From positions 1 to 64,000 of the forward strand of contig ONLL01000008.1 in the NCBI GenBank assembly GCA_900318685.1: 64,000 bases of DNA. Direction: 5' to 3'. This DNA comes from an uncultured Prevotellaceae bacterium. Its GTDB lineage: Bacteria; Bacteroidota; Bacteroidia; Bacteroidales; Bacteroidaceae. A program made the position numbers and the translations under genes. Below the pieces are notes generated by a model. The model worked only from the letters and a program-made list of their open reading frames with translations, was not told the DNA's origin and searched no databases. This document shows positions 17,197 to 25,932 of the stretch, piece by piece. Position 1 is the stretch's first letter. The number at the start of each line of letters is the position of its first letter.

Positions 17197-19443
17197 TTAC
17201 TTGAGGTGGCTATCAAAAAAGTTCATGCACTGACGGAAGAGATGGTTGCGAGTGTTTCCTCCGTAGATGCTGTGATTGCGGTTCGTATAGACGAGTTGCG
17301 AGAAATCCTTGTCAGCCTGAACGAGTGCATCGACATATTCTGCCGTATTCTGATAGTGTACGTTGTCGTCAGCCAAACCATGACAGATGAGTAATGCTCC
17401 ATGAAGCTGGGGCGCACGCGCAATAGGCGTTACCTCGTCATAGCCTGAAGCATTCTCCTGAGGTGTACGCATAAACCGCTCGGTATAGACGGTATCGTAG
17501 TAGCGCCAACAGGTAGGCGGGGCAATGGCGATGCCGCAGCAGAAGACGGGACGTCCCTCCGACATCGACATCAGCGTGTTCCAACCTCCATAGCTCCATC
17601 CCCAGATGGCGATGTGATCCTTGTCAACATAGCTCTGCTGTCCTAACCACAGGGCAGCTTCCACTTGGTCGCGTGCCTCCAGTTCACCCAGACGCAGATA
17701 GGTGCACTTCTCAAATTCAGCACCACGTCCTCCTGTACCACGATTGTCGAAACACACGGCAATATAACCCTGCTGAGCCAAGTACTGCTCGAGGATAGCT
17801 CCCTGTCCGCTCATGCCGAGTCCCCATGCATTCTTTACCTGTTGGTTGCCAGGACCTCCGTACTGGTACATCACTACTGGGTAACGCTTTGACGGGTCGA
17901 AACCGACAGGCTTGACAATCCAGCCGAAGAGCCTTACGCCTTCGCTCGTAGTAAAGGCAACAACTTCTTTCTTACCCATGTCGTAGGAGGCATACTTTGC
18001 CGCCAGCTCCTTATTGTCAACGAGCGTGGCGAGTTTCTTTCCCTGCGTGTTACGAAGGGTTATCTGTGTAGGAGTGTCCATGTTGCTCCAGGTGCAAAGG
18101 AAACTCTTGAAATCGCTTGAGAAGATAGCCGACGACCATCCTCCCTCAGTTGTGAGACAGTCGGTCTTGCCGTTCTTGTGGTTCACGAATATCTGCTGCT
18201 CAGTAGGGCCGATGTTGAGGGCAGCGAAGAAGATATCGCCAGTAGCCTCATCGTAGCCGTAGACATCAGTCACGATGGTGTGGAGGTCTTTTTCACCGCC
18301 TCCAAACCGCTGACCCTGAGGCAGGTCACCCACCTTGCGCAGCTGCTGTCCGTTGAGGTTGTAGAGATAGATATGGTTGAAGCCGTCACGCTCGCTTGTG
18401 AGCAGGATGTTGTTCTTAGTTATCTTCACATGAGCGAAGACATTTTCATTAATGTATTTGTCAACCTTGTCCTCAATAATCTGCTGACAAACGGTAGTCA
18501 GCGGGTTGGCCATGAATACGCGCAGGCAGTCCTGATGACGGTTCAATGTGAATACGGCCACCTTCGTGGGGTCGCTGGTAGGCAGGATGCGGGGTATATA
18601 TCCGTCAGCATCGAGTGGCAGCTTCATCTCGCGTGTCTGGTGGCTCTTTATGTCGTAGCTCAGCAACTTGACGCTTGCATTCTGCTGGCCGGCCTTAGGG
18701 TATTTATAGGTGTAGAAACCTGGATACTCCAAGTTCTCGTCATGCTTGGGGAAGGAAGCGCGGAACATCTGCATGGAGTATTCCTTCACCTGGCTTTCGT
18801 CGTAGCGTACCCAGACAATCTGTTTCGAATCAGCCGAGAACACCATAGCCGAGTTAAACGAGAATTCCTCCTCGTTCACCCAGTCAGGCAGACCATTGAT
18901 TACCTCATTGCGCTTACCGTCTTTCGTCACCTGACTCTCGGCATTGTTGTAGAGTAGCTTCACCAAGTAGATGTTGTTGTCGCGGACGAAAGCCACCTGT
19001 AAGCCGTCAGGACTCCAGACAGGAGTCTGCTGAGGACCACCATCGCTCAGAGGCTCAAGCTTGTTGTTCGCTATTGTATAAATATAATAGGTGGCCGTGA
19101 AAGAGTGGCGATAGATACGATTGGTCTTCGTCTGAATAAGGATACGCTTGGCATCAGGACTCATGACGTAACCCTGCACACGATCGATGCTGGCCCCACG
19201 GGCAGTTGCGGCATCGAAGAGTACCTCCGTCTGCTTGCCCGTTTTGAACGAATACTTAACGATCTGCTTACCATCGGACGAAATCTGGGCGTAGCTCTCA
19301 CCATCGCTAAGGGGTACGACGGCCGATATAGACTCGCCGGCGAACTGACCGCTGGTGATATCTTTCAATGTTAGCTTCTGACCTGCCACAGCCTGCGAGA
19401 ATGCGACAAGCAATGTGGCAGCAAAAATGACCAGTCTTTTCAT
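17197..19443 (-). CDS. Dipeptidyl peptidase IV (S9 family)
   Basis: The start giving MKRLVIFAATLLVAFSQAVA is chosen because it begins the signal peptide. An N-terminal eight-bladed propeller (about residues 40-490) precedes an alpha/beta-hydrolase domain with the Ser motif GWSYGGW (about residue 618), Asp in LADDNVHY (about 689) and His in RNHSIYG (about 723). Such enzymes release X-Pro dipeptides in the periplasm and feed peptide use in asaccharolytic and gut Bacteroidales. The 748-residue length is typical. It begins 5 bp after the PqqD-like gene, so the two are probably cotranscribed, which links a peptidase to the module upstream. Confidence 0.93.
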   Translation of the reverse strand: MKRLVIFAATLLVAFSQAVAGQKLTLKDITSGQFAGESISAVVPLSDGESYAQISSDGKQIVKYSFKTGKQTEVLFDAATARGASIDRVQGYVMSPDAKRILIQTKTNRIYRHSFTATYYIYTIANNKLEPLSDGGPQQTPVWSPDGLQVAFVRDNNIYLVKLLYNNAESQVTKDGKRNEVINGLPDWVNEEEFSFNSAMVFSADSKQIVWVRYDESQVKEYSMQMFRASFPKHDENLEYPGFYTYKYPKAGQQNASVKLLSYDIKSHQTREMKLPLDADGYIPRILPTSDPTKVAVFTLNRHQDCLRVFMANPLTTVCQQIIEDKVDKYINENVFAHVKITKNNILLTSERDGFNHIYLYNLNGQQLRKVGDLPQGQRFGGGEKDLHTIVTDVYGYDEATGDIFFAALNIGPTEQQIFVNHKNGKTDCLTTEGGWSSAIFSSDFKSFLCTWSNMDTPTQITLRNTQGKKLATLVDNKELAAKYASYDMGKKEVVAFTTSEGVRLFGWIVKPVGFDPSKRYPVVMYQYGGPGNQQVKNAWGLGMSGQGAILEQYLAQQGYIAVCFDNRGTGGRGAEFEKCTYLRLGELEARDQVEAALWLGQQSYVDKDHIAIWGWSYGGWNTLMSMSEGRPVFCCGIAIAPPTCWRYYDTVYTERFMRTPQENASGYDEVTPIARAPQLHGALLICHGLADDNVHYQNTAEYVDALVQADKDFSQLVYTNRNHSIYGGNTRNHLFRQCMNFFDSHLK

Positions 19444-19448
19444 AGTTG

Positions 19449-19724
19449 TCAATTGTCTTTGTCTATCAGTCCAGCCTTGTCCCATTCATCTATCAGCTTT
19501 ACGACATCCAGACGAGCCGTTTGCTCGTCGACCTCGTATTCGGCTGTTAGAAAAGATGTTAATGTATCAACATCAAAGTCTTTCTCCTGAATGTTTTTCC
19601 AGAGGAAAGCAGCACTTTCATTGAGGTTGATAATACGACTGAAGTCGATGTTGTCGAGTCCTTCAGCTACGATGATATTTTCTCCACAGACCGTGCGGAG
19701 ATTGAATCCTTTCTTAGTCTTCAT
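19449..19724 (-). CDS. PqqD-like protein
   Basis: A 91-residue protein with the PqqD fold pattern: a short beta-rich start (GFNLRTVCGENIIVAEG), then INLNESAAFLWKNIQEKDFD and a helical half with TAEYEVDEQTARLDVVKLID. PqqD-type domains bind leader peptides in RiPP pathways, but many stand-alone copies in Bacteroidales sit beside HPr-kinase-like genes and have no known job. Its start overlaps the end of the S24/S26 peptidase gene by 11 bp, and dipeptidyl peptidase IV follows 5 bp later. Its function here is inferred only from family and context. Confidence 0.82.
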   Translation of the reverse strand: MKTKKGFNLRTVCGENIIVAEGLDNIDFSRIINLNESAAFLWKNIQEKDFDVDTLTSFLTAEYEVDEQTARLDVVKLIDEWDKAGLIDKDN

Positions 19725-20205
19725 GATGCAGATGTTTTTTTAGTGATTGCGGAATGTGTGGATGGAGGGCAAAGAGCAGGTAGCGGCGGATAGGGTAGAG
19801 GCGTGTCCAAAACCATGAGTAGAGTCGCCACTTGCGCCCCGTAGTCAGGTCGGGTGTTGTTCGCCCCTTGCGCAGGAAACCTACAGCCTTGGCACGTATA
19901 TCTGATGCCAGGCAATGCTCGTCGCCCAGGTTGCCGTCGCCCCTCAAGGTAATCTTGTCGCCGTCGATGTTCACGATGCGATGAAGCACGAAATGCTTGG
20001 GTGACACTTCAGCCAGCACGGCATCGCCTTTCAGGCAAGGCCCTTTGGGCAGGGCCAGGACAGCTTTGTCGCGTTCGTTCTTGAGGAATGGGCGCATGCT
20101 GTTGCCTCTGAGGTTGATGACGGCAGTCTTGTCAGGAACCTGCTTCAGTTCTTCCAGCACAAATGGAATGAACACGTCATTAGGGAAATACATTACTTTA
20201 TCCAT
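19714..20205 (-). CDS. S24/S26-family (LexA/signal-peptidase-like) serine peptidase
   Basis: The start chosen gives MDKVMYFPNDVFIPFVLEE, as the longer frame is implausible and lies inside the upstream gene. The active-site motif RGNSMRPFL (Ser about residue 35), then GDAVLAEVSPKHFVLHRIV and LRGDGN (about 88), follow the SxMxP ... GDxVl ... GDN order of type I signal peptidase/LexA-like peptidases. There is no N-terminal membrane anchor, while the C-terminus is Trp/Tyr/Arg-rich and could lie on the membrane. It overlaps the HPr-kinase-like gene by 8 bp. It is likely to process a protein or peptide made by this gene set; the substrate is unknown. Confidence 0.8.
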   Translation of the reverse strand: MDKVMYFPNDVFIPFVLEELKQVPDKTAVINLRGNSMRPFLKNERDKAVLALPKGPCLKGDAVLAEVSPKHFVLHRIVNIDGDKITLRGDGNLGDEHCLASDIRAKAVGFLRKGRTTPDLTTGRKWRLYSWFWTRLYPIRRYLLFALHPHIPQSLKKHLHHED

Positions 20206-21115
20206 GATGAACGAGCGTTTGGTATGACAGGCGTGCAGCCTCCTCGTCGGGCAGACAATGAAGGGTATAGACGGGTATGGTTTCGATGATGCGTGTGATG
20301 GCATCACAGAGATTGCGATAAATAATGGTGTCCCACTTCATGCTGGAGCAGGCAGGCAGGAGCGAGGCAAAAGCCGGGACAGGCTTGAGGCGTTCGATGC
20401 TATTGGCGGGTGCCCGCTCAATCCGTGTGACAGCAGCGAGTCGAGCCCTTCGATTGCGATAGCAAGGCGTCTTCCCGCTCCAAGGAGAGCCATAGATATA
20501 GGTCGTGCCATCGATGATACGCAGGATGGGGTTATCGTCATTGAGTAATTCGACGTCTTCAATATGGCGCAACCATAATGAAGTGTGAGTGCTCTTGCCT
20601 GTGCCGCTATTAGCTATGAAGGGGAAACCCAAAGGCTCATCACCGTCGGCAGGGTGGGGGATCATCGTGGCAGATGCATGAATGAGCAATGTCTGATGGT
20701 ATGATCCTGCGAAGGCATAGACCAGCATAAGCGCATTATTCAATCCGAAGGAACGCATGGTCCATTCTCCATGAAGGGCACATTGGCAATGTGAGAATCG
20801 GCTGTCAGCGATAAGCAGGCAACAGTCGTTACCCATGATGTCGCGAATGATGTATTGATAGCCTCCGTCAGGCAATTGATAGACGATTGTATCGCCATTG
20901 CCTGTGTCGAATTTCCGCACAAGCTTACGATGAGGAGCAGGCTTTAGCTGGTCATCGACTACGAGTGTAAAGAGCAACTCTTCATCTTGGCAAGGATCAG
21001 CGACAAAGTTCTGAAACGAGGGCAAGAGATGCATAGAATTGACCATTTCATCGCAAAAGACGATGCAAATGCGATGACCTGCTATGCTGAAGTATCGGCC
21101 ACAACTGCTTTCCAC
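20198..21115 (-). CDS. HPr-kinase-like P-loop protein
   Basis: Residues about 165-178 hold the Walker A region FIANSGTGKSTHTSLW, followed by DVELLNDDNPILR and GSPWSGKTP, the pattern of the PEP-carboxykinase-like/HPr-kinase fold. The N-terminal half is beta-rich and unfamiliar. It is not the classical HPr kinase, as there is no CBS/DUF1893 N-domain and no HPr gene nearby. Stand-alone HprK-related kinases are known in gene sets with PqqD-like proteins, and in some lasso-peptide clusters such a kinase phosphorylates the precursor. It overlaps the peptidase gene by 8 bp and follows the secreted protein by 12 bp. The substrate is unknown. Confidence 0.82.
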   Translation of the reverse strand: MESSCGRYFSIAGHRICIVFCDEMVNSMHLLPSFQNFVADPCQDEELLFTLVVDDQLKPAPHRKLVRKFDTGNGDTIVYQLPDGGYQYIIRDIMGNDCCLLIADSRFSHCQCALHGEWTMRSFGLNNALMLVYAFAGSYHQTLLIHASATMIPHPADGDEPLGFPFIANSGTGKSTHTSLWLRHIEDVELLNDDNPILRIIDGTTYIYGSPWSGKTPCYRNRRARLAAVTRIERAPANSIERLKPVPAFASLLPACSSMKWDTIIYRNLCDAITRIIETIPVYTLHCLPDEEAARLSYQTLVHHG

Positions 21116-21127
21116 GTTCCACCTCCC

Positions 21128-21613
21128 TTATTCTGTAGGACTTTCTACAGGTGCCGCTAATGCTTTAGCAGCCTCTTCTTGAGCCACATATTCCGAAAGG
21201 TCAATCGTAGTGAAGTGGAATTGCTGTGGATCGATATGGCGCACATCGAAATGCTGCAAGCCATCCTTTGATTGCGTATAGAGGCGCATGATCTTCTGGA
21301 ACTTCTTCTCCAGCTTGGCACGTTTCTGACTGTAAAACACAATGCAAGTGCGATGCGGCATCTGCTGTTTCTGGTTGAGGTACTCACGCAACTGAGATGA
21401 ATACGAGTCGCGCTCTTGCAGGAAATCGTTCTTCGATTCAATCCACACGCTGTCCAATTCTTGGATAGCAGTGAAATGAACGATGGTGTCAGTAAACGAT
21501 GCAGCGAGGCCAAACATATACATGTGCGGCACGGGCTGCTTGCGAGCGTTGGCTGTCGTCAGGCATGCACCTGTCATGAGTATGCAGATGATTGCTACTA
21601 AGTATTTCTTCAT
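21128..21613 (-). CDS. Secreted protein of unknown function, first gene after rpoD
   Basis: A 161-residue protein with a signal peptide ([20 protein letters not shown], likely cut after ANA). The mature part begins with [20 protein letters not shown] and has a charged helical middle, with [20 protein letters not shown] and a short acidic tail. I do not recognise a Pfam family, although small secreted proteins with this opening are common in Bacteroidales. Its start overlaps the rpoD stop by 4 bp, and the HPr-kinase-like gene follows after 12 bp, so it may be a partner or substrate of that module. Confidence 0.75.
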   Translation of the reverse strand: MKKYLVAIICILMTGACLTTANARKQPVPHMYMFGLAASFTDTIVHFTAIQELDSVWIESKNDFLQERDSYSSQLREYLNQKQQMPHRTCIVFYSQKRAKLEKKFQKIMRLYTQSKDGLQHFDVRHIDPQQFHFTTIDLSEYVAQEEAAKALAAPVESPTE

Positions 21614-22473
21614 TGTCCTAGATATGCTTTCAAAATATTATGTCTGTTGTTAGAGCGAAGACGGCGCAGGGCCTTCTCCTTGATCTGGCGAACTCGCTCG
21701 CGGGTGAGTCCGAACTTCATGCCGATCTCGTCGAGGGTCATCTCGGGCTCACCTATGCCGAAATATGCTTTGACGATGTTGCGCTCACGCTCGTTCAGCG
21801 TCTGCAGGGCCTGGGCCACCTCAGCCGCTAGCGATTCAGCCACCAATTTGCGGTCGGCCATAGGAGCGTTGTCATTGACGAGCACGTCGAGCAGCGAACT
21901 CTCGTCGTCGCCGCCAAAAGGAGCATCCACAGAGACGTGGCGCGTATTGGCACTCATCGCCTCGTCGATCTTCTCCAGAGGCAGGTCGACATCTTCCGAT
22001 AATTCCTCTACCGAGGGCCGGCGCTCGTTCTCCTGTTCAAACTTGCTCATCGCGCGATTGATCTTGTTCTGCCATCCCACCTGGTTGAGGGGCAGGCGCA
22101 CGACACGGCTTTGATCGGCGATGGCCTGGAGGATGCTTTGGCGAATCCACCAGACGGCATAGGATATGAACTTGAATCCTCGCGTCTCGTCAAATTTCTC
22201 TGCGGCCTTGATCAGGCCCATATTACCCTCATTGATGAGGTCGGGCAGGGAGAGTCCCTGGTTCTGGTATTGCTTTGCGACTGAGACGACGAAGCGAAGG
22301 TTGGCACGAGTGAGCCGCTCCAGCGCCTTGCGGTCGCCCTTCTTGATGCGTTGGGCCAGCTCTACCTCCTCCTCAGCACCGATGAGTTCTTCCTTTCCTA
22401 TTTCTTGTAGATACTTGTCGAGAGCTTCACTCTCCCGATTCGTAATCGACTTGTTAATCTTGAGTTGTCTCAT
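21610..22473 (-). CDS. rpoD: Primary RNA polymerase sigma factor (sigma-70/SigA type)
   Basis: This is the housekeeping sigma factor in the short form usual in Bacteroidetes: 287 residues, with region 1.1 absent. Region 1.2/2 is visible as [20 protein letters not shown] and [16 protein letters not shown], with the -10 reading helix [16 protein letters not shown], then region 3 ([15 protein letters not shown]) and region 4 with [17 protein letters not shown]. This factor recognises the TAnnTTTG promoters noted here. The gene has its own promoter at 22502-22509 and a strong terminator separating it from htrA. Its 3' end overlaps the next gene by 4 bp. Confidence 0.97.
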   Translation of the reverse strand: MRQLKINKSITNRESEALDKYLQEIGKEELIGAEEEVELAQRIKKGDRKALERLTRANLRFVVSVAKQYQNQGLSLPDLINEGNMGLIKAAEKFDETRGFKFISYAVWWIRQSILQAIADQSRVVRLPLNQVGWQNKINRAMSKFEQENERRPSVEELSEDVDLPLEKIDEAMSANTRHVSVDAPFGGDDESSLLDVLVNDNAPMADRKLVAESLAAEVAQALQTLNERERNIVKAYFGIGEPEMTLDEIGMKFGLTRERVRQIKEKALRRLRSNNRHNILKAYLGQ

Positions 22474-22501
22474 GATGGTACCAGTATTAAGTCTTTCCGT
22501 G

Positions 22502-22509
22502 CAAAGGTA
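22502..22509 (-). promoter_or_regulatory. -7 promoter motif of rpoD
   Basis: Reads TACCTTTGCACG on the minus strand, 28 bp before the rpoD ATG. It would drive rpoD and, by read-through, the six co-directional genes after it. Confidence 0.7.
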
Positions 22510-22524
22510 ATAATTTTATTGAAC

Positions 22525-22601
22525 AAAAAACATTGAACGTTGAACATTTTGCTGCGCCTTGTTATTTTTTAACACTTCGCGCCGCTGTTCAACGTTCAAT
22601 G
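22525..22601 (-). terminator. Long-stem intrinsic terminator of htrA
   Basis: A perfect 16-bp inverted repeat, CATTGAACGTTGAACA at 22531-22546 and its complement at 22586-22601, encloses a 39-bp loop. On the minus strand the second arm is followed by TTTTTT. It lies between the htrA stop and the rpoD promoter. Confidence 0.85.
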
Positions 22602-22629
22602 CCTGTGTTCTATCGGTTCTGTTCAGGGC

Positions 22630-24141
22630 TTATTCACTCAGTTGAACCACGAAGTATCCTTTCTTTCCAGTAGGATAGATACCCTTGATGATGAGTACGG
22701 GCTCCTTGGAAGTGCTCACCTCCTTGACCAGCTTCTGAAGGTCGTCGACGGTGGTGATGATCTCGTCATTCACCTGGCGGATAATGAAGCCTCTGGGGAT
22801 GCCGGCATCCTTCATCTTGCCATTGTTCACCTTGATTACCTCCAGGCCATACTGGATATCCAGCTGTTGCTTCTGCTGCTGGGTGATCTCACGGAAGTCA
22901 GCTCCCAGCACGTCCAGATCCTGATTCTTCACGACCTGGGTATTGCCCTGCTCATTGCGCAGCGTGACGGTCTTGGTCTGCTTCTTCTTATTGTGCAGGA
23001 AAGTCAGGGTCACCTTGTCGCCAGGACGCTTCTGGGCGATGATGCCTGAGAGGTCGCCAAACTTCGTGACTTTCTGACCATCGACCTCGATGATGACGTC
23101 GCCCTTCTCAAGTCCGGCCTCTTCGGCAGCACTTTCTTCCACGACCTTATCAACGTAGATGCCTTCCATCGTACCCAGGTCGACTTCCTTGCCTTCCTCC
23201 TTCTGGGAATCGACAAAGTTCTTCACGTCGCCACCCTGAATGCCGATCATGGCGCGCTGAACGGTGCCGTACTGCTTGATGTCGCTCACGACCTTGTTCA
23301 TCATGGTTGTAGGAATGGCGAATCCGTAGCCGATGTTCGAACCTGTCTGAGAATACAGCATAGCATTGATGCCGATGAGCTGACCTGCAGTATTCACCAG
23401 AGCACCACCTGAGTTACCTTGGTTGATGGCTGCATCGGTCTGGATGAAGCTCTCCACGCCATTAGCTCCCAGCGTGCGGGCCTTGGCAGAGATAATACCT
23501 GCGGTGACGGTATTGTTCAAGCCGAGAGGATTGCCGATGGCCAGCACCCACTCGCCGACCTTCACATTGTCGGAATTGGCAATCTCGATGGCAGGCAGGT
23601 TACGCCCGTCAATCTTGATAAGTGCCAAGTCGGTGGTCTTGTCAGCACCGATGATGCGTGCCGAATATTCCTTATTGTCTGCCAAAGTGACAGTCAGCTC
23701 GTCAGCGCCGTCCACCACGTGGTTGTTTGTCACGATATATCCGTCCTGCGAAATGATCACTCCGCTGCCGGTAGCCGTGCGCTTAGGAGTCTGCACCTGA
23801 CGTTTCTGGGTGCCGCCCTGACCACGCTGGCCACGACCGAAGAATCCGCCGAAAGGATCGTTGAAGAAGTCCTCGAAGGGATCGCTCTGTACTTCTACTG
23901 TCTGGATCTTCGAATTCTGTACATATTTGATATGCACGACTGAAGGGAGTGCCTTGTCGGCTGCAGCTGTAAGATCAACGGGCTGAACGGCAGGTGTGGC
24001 CTGCGACTCAAGCATGTTCAGCGAGTTGATGTTAGACGACTGTGGCTGCGTGGCAGCATGTGAGTTGGAGAACGCAGCAATGGCAAACACGATGGCAGCG
24101 AGACTGGTGCCAGGAACCAAATAGTTCAAAATCTTTTTCAT
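22630..24141 (-). CDS. htrA: Periplasmic serine protease Do/HtrA
   Basis: The start giving MKKILNYLVPGTSLAAIVFA is chosen; an ATG two codons earlier is equally possible. Signal peptide, then a trypsin-like domain with His in TNNHVVDGADE (about 139), Asp in TTDLALIKID (about 169) and Ser in GNSGGALVN (about 242), followed by two PDZ domains (about 300-390 and 410-500). A Gly/Arg/Gln-rich loop (GGFFGRGQRGQGG) precedes the catalytic core. The protein degrades or refolds misfolded envelope proteins. The promoter is at 24193 and its own terminator is at 22525-22601. Confidence 0.96.
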   Translation of the reverse strand: MKKILNYLVPGTSLAAIVFAIAAFSNSHAATQPQSSNINSLNMLESQATPAVQPVDLTAAADKALPSVVHIKYVQNSKIQTVEVQSDPFEDFFNDPFGGFFGRGQRGQGGTQKRQVQTPKRTATGSGVIISQDGYIVTNNHVVDGADELTVTLADNKEYSARIIGADKTTDLALIKIDGRNLPAIEIANSDNVKVGEWVLAIGNPLGLNNTVTAGIISAKARTLGANGVESFIQTDAAINQGNSGGALVNTAGQLIGINAMLYSQTGSNIGYGFAIPTTMMNKVVSDIKQYGTVQRAMIGIQGGDVKNFVDSQKEEGKEVDLGTMEGIYVDKVVEESAAEEAGLEKGDVIIEVDGQKVTKFGDLSGIIAQKRPGDKVTLTFLHNKKKQTKTVTLRNEQGNTQVVKNQDLDVLGADFREITQQQKQQLDIQYGLEVIKVNNGKMKDAGIPRGFIIRQVNDEIITTVDDLQKLVKEVSTSKEPVLIIKGIYPTGKKGYFVVQLSE

Positions 24142-24192
24142 GTTCATATTCTTATTTGTTAATATCCGTTGTTCTACTATTGAACTCAGGTG

Positions 24193-24200
24193 CAAATATA
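24193..24200 (-). promoter_or_regulatory. -7 promoter motif of htrA
   Basis: TATATTTGCACC on the minus strand, about 50 bp upstream of the htrA start codon. Confidence 0.55.
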
Positions 24201-24374
24201 GGGGCAAAAAACGAGAAACTGACAAAATGTCCGTTTCTTTTCCGTCATTTTAACACTTTTGTCAGGGACTTTAAACTCTGTTTGCGAGTGTGGCAGAGAA
24301 TTTTGCATTCGTTTAACTCCTTAATTTAATAAAAAATTAGCAATAGAATGCTTTGCACTTTCGCCTTTTTTCTG

Positions 24375-24382
24375 TACCTTTG
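24375..24382 (+). promoter_or_regulatory. -7 promoter motif of rnpB
   Basis: TACCTTTG followed by CAGCCC; the RNase P RNA 5' stem begins 4-7 bp after it, which calibrates the motif-to-start distance in this genome. Confidence 0.8.
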
Positions 24383-24385
24383 CAG

Positions 24386-24776
24386 CCCGAAAGCACTGCT
24401 CCGGTCTGCCGCTGGCCTTTCTGAAAGGAGAGACGAGAGGAAAGTCCGGGCAGCACAGGGCACTCCACTTCTGAAAGTAGAAGCAGTTGGCGACAGCTGG
24501 TCAGGGAAGAAGAGAATGACCGCCGTGCTTACACACGGTAAGGGTGAGAAGGTGGTGTAAGAGACCACCAGCCGACGGGTGATCGTCGGGCTGTTCCCGC
24601 TGGAGGCTGCAAGTTCATGTATACCATCGACACCAAGGGTGGCCCGTCCGATATTGCTATGCAATTTCGATGGAGGGTAGAACGCTAGAGGCGCATGGTG
24701 ACGTGCGCAGTAGATAAATGGCAGACGCTGACAGCAATGTCAGAACAGAACCCGGCTTATAGGGGCAGTGCTTTCG
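24386..24776 (+). ncRNA. rnpB: RNase P RNA component (class A)
   Basis: The catalytic RNA that matures tRNA 5' ends. Conserved blocks are visible: GAGAGGAAAGTCCGGGC in the 5' half, CAGCACAGGGCACTCC, GGGTGAGAAGGTGG, then AGATAAATGGCAGACGC and ACAGAACCCGGCTTATAGG in the 3' half. The ends pair as CGAAAGCACTGC (24388-24399) with GCAGTGCTTTCG (24765-24776), and TTTTTT follows directly. That closing stem thus also looks like the terminator. Confidence 0.96.
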
Positions 24777-24783
24777 TTTTTTC

Positions 24784-24864
24784 CTCTCCTAGTTATCCTA
24801 GTCCTCCTAGTCCTCCTAGATATCCTAGTCCTCCTAGTTATCCTAGAGCCCCTAGTCCTCCTAG
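24784..24864. repeat. Nine 9-bp units (consensus TCCTCCTAG) ending in the pheS stop codon
   Basis: Nine consecutive 9-bp units without a gap. Each ends in CTAG, and the first half varies (TCCTC, TTATC, ATATC, AGCCC). Read on the minus strand each unit is three codons with TAG in the pheS frame, and the first of these TAGs is the pheS stop itself (24861-24863). The array fills the space between pheS and the rnpB terminator. Confidence 0.9.
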
Positions 24865-25919
24865 TCGGCTGATTCGAACTCTTCGAGGAAGCGTGTGTCG
24901 TTCTCAGAGAAGAGACGCAAGTCGTTGACTCGGTACTTGAGGTTGGTGATGCGCTCCACTCCCATACCGAATGCATATCCGCTATAGATCTTGCTGTCGA
25001 TGCCACATTGCTCGAGCACGTTGGGATCAACCATTCCGCATCCCAGGATCTCAACCCATCCTGTATGCTTGCAGAAGCCACAACCCTTACCGCCGCAGAT
25101 GAAGCACGAGATATCCATCTCGGCACTAGGCTCTGTGAAGGGGAAGTAAGAGGGGCGCAAGCGTATCTTGGTGTCGGCTCCAAACATCTCGCGAGCGAAC
25201 GACAGCAGCACTTGTTTCAGGTCGGTAAAGGAGACGTTCTTGTCAATATACAGACCTTCTACCTGATGGAAGAAGCAGTGGGCACGTGCCGTGATGGCTT
25301 CATTGCGATATACGCGTCCTGGGCAGATGACACGAATGGGCGCCGTCAGCTTACCGTCTTCTGTATGCATGTTTTCCATTACGCGAGCCTGAACGCTGGA
25401 TGTATGCGAACGAAGCAGGATGTTCTTGGTCACGTCATTGGGATGCTGACTGACGAAGAATGTGTCCTGCATATCGCGAGCGGGATGATCGGCAGCGAAG
25501 TTCATCTTGGTGAACACGTGGAGGTCGTCTTCCACCTCAGGACCGTCGGCCAGCACGAAGCCCATACGCGAAAAGATGTCAATGATTTCATTGGTGACGA
25601 TAGTCAGAGGATGGCGGGTACCCAGACGAATGGGGTAGGGGGTGCGCGTAAGATCGATGGAATCGTCGGTTTCCTCCTGTGTCTGGCAGCTCTCACGCAG
25701 CTGATTGATGCGCTCCTGGGCCATCTGCTTCAACTGGTTGATCTTCATGCCGACCTCTTTCTTCTGCTCTGCAGCCACATTGCGGAAGTCGTTCATCAGG
25801 GCTGTGATTTCGCCCTTCTTGCTGAGATATTTCAGGCGCAATTGTTCAACATCTTCTGCATTCTTTGCTGTGAGAGTCTCCACTTCTTTGAGAAGTTCAT
25901 TAATCTTGTCGAGTATCAT
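24861..25919 (-). CDS. pheS: Phenylalanyl-tRNA synthetase alpha subunit
   Basis: The catalytic alpha subunit of the alpha2-beta2 enzyme charging tRNA-Phe. An N-terminal coiled-coil tRNA-binding arm (residues 1-85) precedes the class II core: HPLTIVTNEIIDIFSRMGF, FDxx-type motif 2 region (CPGRVYRNEAITARAHCFFH), LRPSYFPFTEPSAEMDISC, and motif 3 GYAFGMGVERITNL. A CxxC-like segment (CFICGGKGCGFCKHTGW) is present, as in many bacterial PheS. The 352-residue length is slightly above average. The stop codon is the first of nine in-frame TAGs in a tandem repeat. Confidence 0.97.
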   Translation of the reverse strand: MILDKINELLKEVETLTAKNAEDVEQLRLKYLSKKGEITALMNDFRNVAAEQKKEVGMKINQLKQMAQERINQLRESCQTQEETDDSIDLTRTPYPIRLGTRHPLTIVTNEIIDIFSRMGFVLADGPEVEDDLHVFTKMNFAADHPARDMQDTFFVSQHPNDVTKNILLRSHTSSVQARVMENMHTEDGKLTAPIRVICPGRVYRNEAITARAHCFFHQVEGLYIDKNVSFTDLKQVLLSFAREMFGADTKIRLRPSYFPFTEPSAEMDISCFICGGKGCGFCKHTGWVEILGCGMVDPNVLEQCGIDSKIYSGYAFGMGVERITNLKYRVNDLRLFSENDTRFLEEFESAD

Positions 25920-25932
25920 AACTTTCTGAATA

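Noticed and set aside
24740..25183. Open frame over the end of pheS and into rnpB on the minus strand
   Set aside because: It overlaps the well-supported pheS and RNase P RNA and contains the 9-bp repeat; its residues show no family.
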